A stretch of DNA of 64,000 nucleotides from Aselliscus stoliczkanus (Eukaryota > Chordata > Mammalia > Chiroptera > Hipposideridae): NCBI GenBank assembly GCA_033961575.1, contig CM066728.1:96300852-96364851 (forward strand), given 5' to 3'. A model generated the notes under the pieces. It searched no databases. It was not told where the DNA came from and saw nothing but the letters and a program-made list of their open reading frames with translations. Every line of letters begins with the position of its first letter. Position 1 is the first letter of the stretch. This document shows, in pieces, positions 60,285 to 64,000 of the stretch. The position numbers and the translations under genes were made by a program.

Positions 60285-60879
60285 TTTTGAAACATTAGAG
60301 AAGTTAAAGACATCATGGCCCTCTCTCCTTAAATATATAAATATGTGTTTTTTAACAATAGGGCAATTCACAGTACCACTATCAGCTTCAATACATTTAA
60401 AAGTAATATTTTACTTAATTTACTTTCCATCATATAATTTTGTCATTTGGACCAATAATATTCTTTATAACATTTTTCTTTCCATTACTGGCCCCAGTCT
60501 AAAATTTGGTATTGCATGGTATACTACAATGTTGATAGAAAAAAGGGGGAGTTTTGGATTTTAATGTGCACTGTCCAAATGTTTGCGTGCAGGGGTAGCT
60601 TGCTCCTGTAGGAATCAGATTGTCCAGCAATCTAGATATTTGTGTAAGGACATTCAGGTTATGTGTAGAACTTAGTGTTATGAAAGGCAGAATTCAATAA
60701 AGTACGAATAGAATGCTATTAAATTCAGCTAACTGTTTTCCCCTAATATCTATCTAGGTCAGCAGGAAAACATACAGAGGAATGAGATAACATCATCTTT
60801 ATATCCAAGACTGTTCCCAACACTATATTTGTCTTCTCAGCAAACGTGTTGATGATTGTTTGTGTAAAATGTGTGCATG
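59201..60879. other. Unique AT-rich DNA with a CA repeat
   Basis: Apart from the (CA)n run at 60248-60282, nothing is recognised. Confidence 0.45.
60248..60282 (+). repeat. (CA)n microsatellite
   Basis: About 17 uninterrupted CA units. Confidence 0.95.
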
Positions 60880-61010
60880 TTAATTAATCCATTCATTTAT
60901 TTAGCAAATATTCAATGAGTGTTTACTGTATGTTGGACTTTTTATTGACAAGCTGGGGACATTCAGATGAACTGGCAGGAAAACTCCCTGCTGTGAGCAG
61001 TAGATGAGAT
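60880..61010. repeat. Ancient LINE-like relic
   Basis: CCATTCATTTATTTAGCAAATATTCAATGAGTG with a following CTGGGGACATTCAGATGAAC resembles a widespread old mammalian repeat; orientation and family are uncertain. Confidence 0.35.
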
Positions 61011-61299
61011 CAGAGAAGGCAGAATCCATATCTTAAGAACATGGTAAGCCTTGATAAGGAATTTAGAATATATTATAAATTTAATAATTCACCATTAAAG
61101 GGGCAATATGTTAGCTTATATCTTAGAAATATAAATGTGGATACTGTTTTGAAAATACCTATTAGACCATTTGGTAAATTGACTGTAAACATGACTACAA
61201 TTCTCCACTGCATTCCTCAAACCCCATCTTATATCCACAATACTTGCAATGTGTTTTTGCAGCCACTCATGTCATTTCTGTTTCTCCATCCCTTAATTC

Positions 61300-61690
61300 T
61301 GGCCGGTCCTTGATACTTTTGGCGGACAGAATGTGACAGGAATAACATACTCCAGTTCTGAGCCTGAGGCTAAGCCTCATTAGGCATTCTGCACTTCTGT
61401 GATCTCACTTGGATTCCTGAGATCATCAGGAAAAGATGCCCAGGCTGGTCTACTGGATGAAAGCAGGTAGAAACAGAGCCAGTGGTCTAAGCTGAGGTTG
61501 TCTACACACTCAAAGGTCAGCTAACTGCCGGACATGTGAGTGTGACTACGCCAAGCCCAGAGCTTCTCTGCTAAGCCCAGCTAAGATACTCTGAAGCACC
61601 CAGCTTTTTTAGTCTTATGGACCATTAAAGCTATTCTTTCTTGAAGCCACTAGGTTTTTTTGCTGTTTCTTTTTCATTGATAGCTAAGTG
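61300..61690 (+). repeat. MaLR-type LTR relic
   Basis: The order TCAGCTAACTGCCGGACATG, CACCCAGC, and near the end GAAGCCACTAGGTTTTTTTG resembles an MLT1-like LTR. Diverged. Confidence 0.5.
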
Positions 61691-62717
61691 CTGCCGAGAA
61701 TCAGTTCTACCAAGGAGAAGGGTGAGAAACCTATTATGACAATGGAGGTCAGAGAAGATTTGGGCATAGATTAAAGATCTAATATTAGAAATGGAGACAA
61801 GAACATATTTGGTATATGCTTTGAAGACAATTCAAGAGGACTTCTAAATGGTGTGAATGTCGACCATGACAAAGATGACTAATTACCCAAGACTCCTATT
61901 TTACATTTCCTTTAGGGTAAAAGGTGTGATATTTCTGTAATATTGAAACTGACTCAGCTTTGCTCGTTATCAGTTTTTAACATTTTGAAACATTTTAACA
62001 TTTTAACATACTTGAAATTGAGTAGTTAATTAAACATCAGATTGAAAAGTGTTATAAAGGGAAGCAGATGCATTTTTTACTCAATTATGTAGTCATTGCC
62101 CTAACATTTGTGATAATTTGAATTTTCAAATAGAAATAATTCTGGAACTAGTGTTTATTCTAATAAAGCCTTACTTGGGGAAAAAATATATGCCAGTCTT
62201 TATTTTCTGTTATTTTAGAGTTAGCATGAAAATTATTTTTTTATATCTCAATTTATACTTTTTTTCAAAATAAAATATTGGGCAATGATAAAATGCATGT
62301 GTAAATAAAGATATTTCTTCATAGTTTTGATGTATAATGTTACAATATTATGGCATATTACAAGTAATATGATACTAATTTTCAGCTGCTTTTAAATCTC
62401 AGGATATAATTTAAGGGCTTTTTTATTATTATGAAAGCACAATTACCTTTTTTTCTTTTTGATGAGCATAAAAGCAGAAATTATTCTGTGTATAATTATT
62501 TTTCTGCTGGTGTCAAAACGCTACATAATGTCATTTATATAGAACATAAATTTTCACAAAGTAGAAAATAGAACATGAATAAAGCTTTGGTAAATGCCTT
62601 CACGATGCTTGAGAAATATCACAATTGCCTTTTAAAAGTTAGGGAAATGTAAGTTCAGTGAGCTATTTAATTATACATTAATCATAGCACTGATATAACA
62701 TTTTACTTTAATGCCAG
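61691..62717. other. Unique AT-rich DNA, possible conserved element
   Basis: No gene is recognised. Around 62390-62560 it is rich in TAAT cores and includes an imperfect inverted repeat, AGCAGAAATTATT / AATTATTTTTCTGCT (62473-62508). Confidence 0.35.
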
Positions 62718-63070
62718 TGATGGTTAATTTTATGTGTCAATTTGACTGGACTATAAATTGCCATATATTTGGTTAAAAGTTATTCTGGGTGTGTCTATGG
62801 GGGTGTTACTGGTGGAGATGAACATTTGAATGGGTCAATTAAGTAAATCAGATTTGCCCTTCCCAGTGTGGGCGGGCCTCAACCAACCCATCCAAGGCCT
62901 CAATAGAACAAAATGCAGGACAAGAGAGAGAATCAGCTCCTTTTATCTTGCTTTGAGCTCGGATACCCATTTGTCTTCTTTTGCCTTCAGACTAGAATTG
63001 ACAGCACTGGTTTTCCAGCTTTCAGACCTTCCTTCTCAGATGAGCACTATAGCATTTCTTTGAAAGTTTC
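62718..63070 (+). mobile_element. MLT2-type (ERVL) LTR relic
   Basis: TGATGGTTAATTTTATGTGT, ATTCTGGGTGTGTCTATGGG, GGTGGAGATGAACATTTGAA and GTGGGCGGGCCTCAACCAAC occur in the order of ERVL LTRs of the MLT2 kind. The left edge begins near TGATGG. The open stretches inside are not genes. Confidence 0.7.
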
Positions 63071-64000
63071 AAGTGGGAGGAAACATAAAGGGCCAGAAAT
63101 GTATTCACTCTTTCTTTTAGCAAAATAGAATGAATGCCTATTAGATGCTAGAAAATATACTGTATGCTATTATTATGGAACAAGACATAAAGCAAAACAA
63201 AACAACCTTTCTTCATGAACTTCATATGATATTGGAGAAAAATACCTAAAAATATATATGTGAATGACATCTGTGGTATGTCAGATGATGATAAGCAGAA
63301 TAGGAAAATAGCGAACAGAAGATATGTTCTTTTTAAGAAGGTGGTATTCTAATAAAAACCTGAAAGAGGAGTGTAAATAGGGGAAGGGTCTCTCAGGCTG
63401 ATAAAAGAGTAGAAACACATCTGTTGAGGGGAGCACATATTCACACTGCACAAGCAACAACTGTTATGTAATGCATCATGTACTGTAGATCCTGTAAAGG
63501 TTTTTGGCTTTTACTATGAATGAGATAGGAATAGAGTAAAAGATTTTGAGTAGTGATTAGCATGATCTCATCTCTATTTTAACAATGTCCTTCCAATTTC
63601 TGGGTTAGGAATCGATAAGAGAGAACACATGCAAAAAACAGGGAGACTGTCTACTGTGCTCATCCAATAGAATGGTGATAATGGCTGCAGTAGGGTGTCA
63701 GTCAGAGGATATGTAAGAATGAGTTGGGTTTTGGACATGTTTTGATTGAAAGTAGAAACAGTTTTGCTAATGTACTAGATATGGTATAAAATGGTATGGG
63801 TATGGGAATACTCAAAAATATTCCAAGTTTCTATAATTCGCATAACTGGGAAGATGGACTTGTTATTTACCGTCATCAAAAAGACCACAGGAAGAGCAAC
63901 ATTTCTGTGTAATACAGAAACTTTTGGACTTGGTTTGATATGTCTAAGAATCTCACAGAAGGCATGGAGAAGGCAGTCACATACATGATTTTTGAAACTT
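63071..64000. other. Unique AT-rich DNA
   Basis: No repeat family or gene is recognised up to the window end. Confidence 0.45.

Noticed and set aside
62830..63128. Two overlapping open frames of 71-77 codons.
   Set aside because: They lie inside an ERVL-type LTR relic and show no domain.
1..64000. CRISPR arrays, operons or prokaryotic features.
   Set aside because: There are no regularly spaced direct repeats and no dense coding; all content is of mammalian nuclear type.

Overview
The window looks like nuclear DNA of a placental mammal, most likely a bat. It is AT-rich and intron-poor in any recognisable sense, and it is packed with interspersed repeats. There are two near-complete LINE-1 elements, old L1M, HAL1, L2 and MIR pieces, MaLR and ERVL LTR relics, betaretrovirus-like endogenous proviruses, mariner and hAT relics, and about 19 copies of tRNA-derived SINEs. 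The long SINE form ends in an AATAAAATCTTT tail that I recall from SINEs of rhinolophoid bats. The bat assignment is inference from memory, not a database match. No host protein-coding gene can be named; two short stretches (about 21174-21392 on the minus strand and 40608-40727 on the plus strand) look like possible exons.

Layout. 1-2040: betaretroviral provirus relic (ERV-B, minus), cut by the window edge and carrying a SINE. 2045-6800: L1M piece, three SINEs and unique AT-rich DNA. 6819-13653: L1 copy A (minus) with a clear 15-bp target duplication and a roughly 317-bp internal inversion. 13669-27404: mostly unique sequence with a MIR, L1 3' ends, SINEs, an LTR and a MaLR LTR. 27405-35256: L1 copy B (plus) with a long CpG-rich 5' UTR, broken ORF1 and ORF2 and a SINE inside ORF2. 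35257-36960: old L1M, then an L2 interrupted by a 666-bp solo LTR. 36960-41888: unique DNA with hAT-like and MaLR relics, a SINE and a possible exon.

41889-45808: the most striking locus. A betaretrovirus-like element (ERV-A) begins at R, ends at R plus poly(A), and is flanked by a 16-bp duplication. That is the structure of a viral RNA copied into the genome by LINE-1 machinery rather than by retroviral integrase. It keeps R-U5, a tRNA-Lys-type primer-binding site, a splice donor, a broken gag, the end of integrase, the start of env, a polypurine tract and U3-R.

45809-64000: four further SINE copies up to 47823, a GT repeat, a HAL1/L1 relic, a deleted mariner with its transposase end, a 79-bp palindromic mariner MITE, two more SINEs, and MaLR and ERVL LTR relics.

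Nothing here works as a pathway. The links between elements are those of parasite and host machinery: L1 enzymes are the likely source of the SINE insertions and of ERV-A, and insertions nest inside one another (SINE in ERV-B, SINE in L1-B, SINE in HAL1, LTR in L2).
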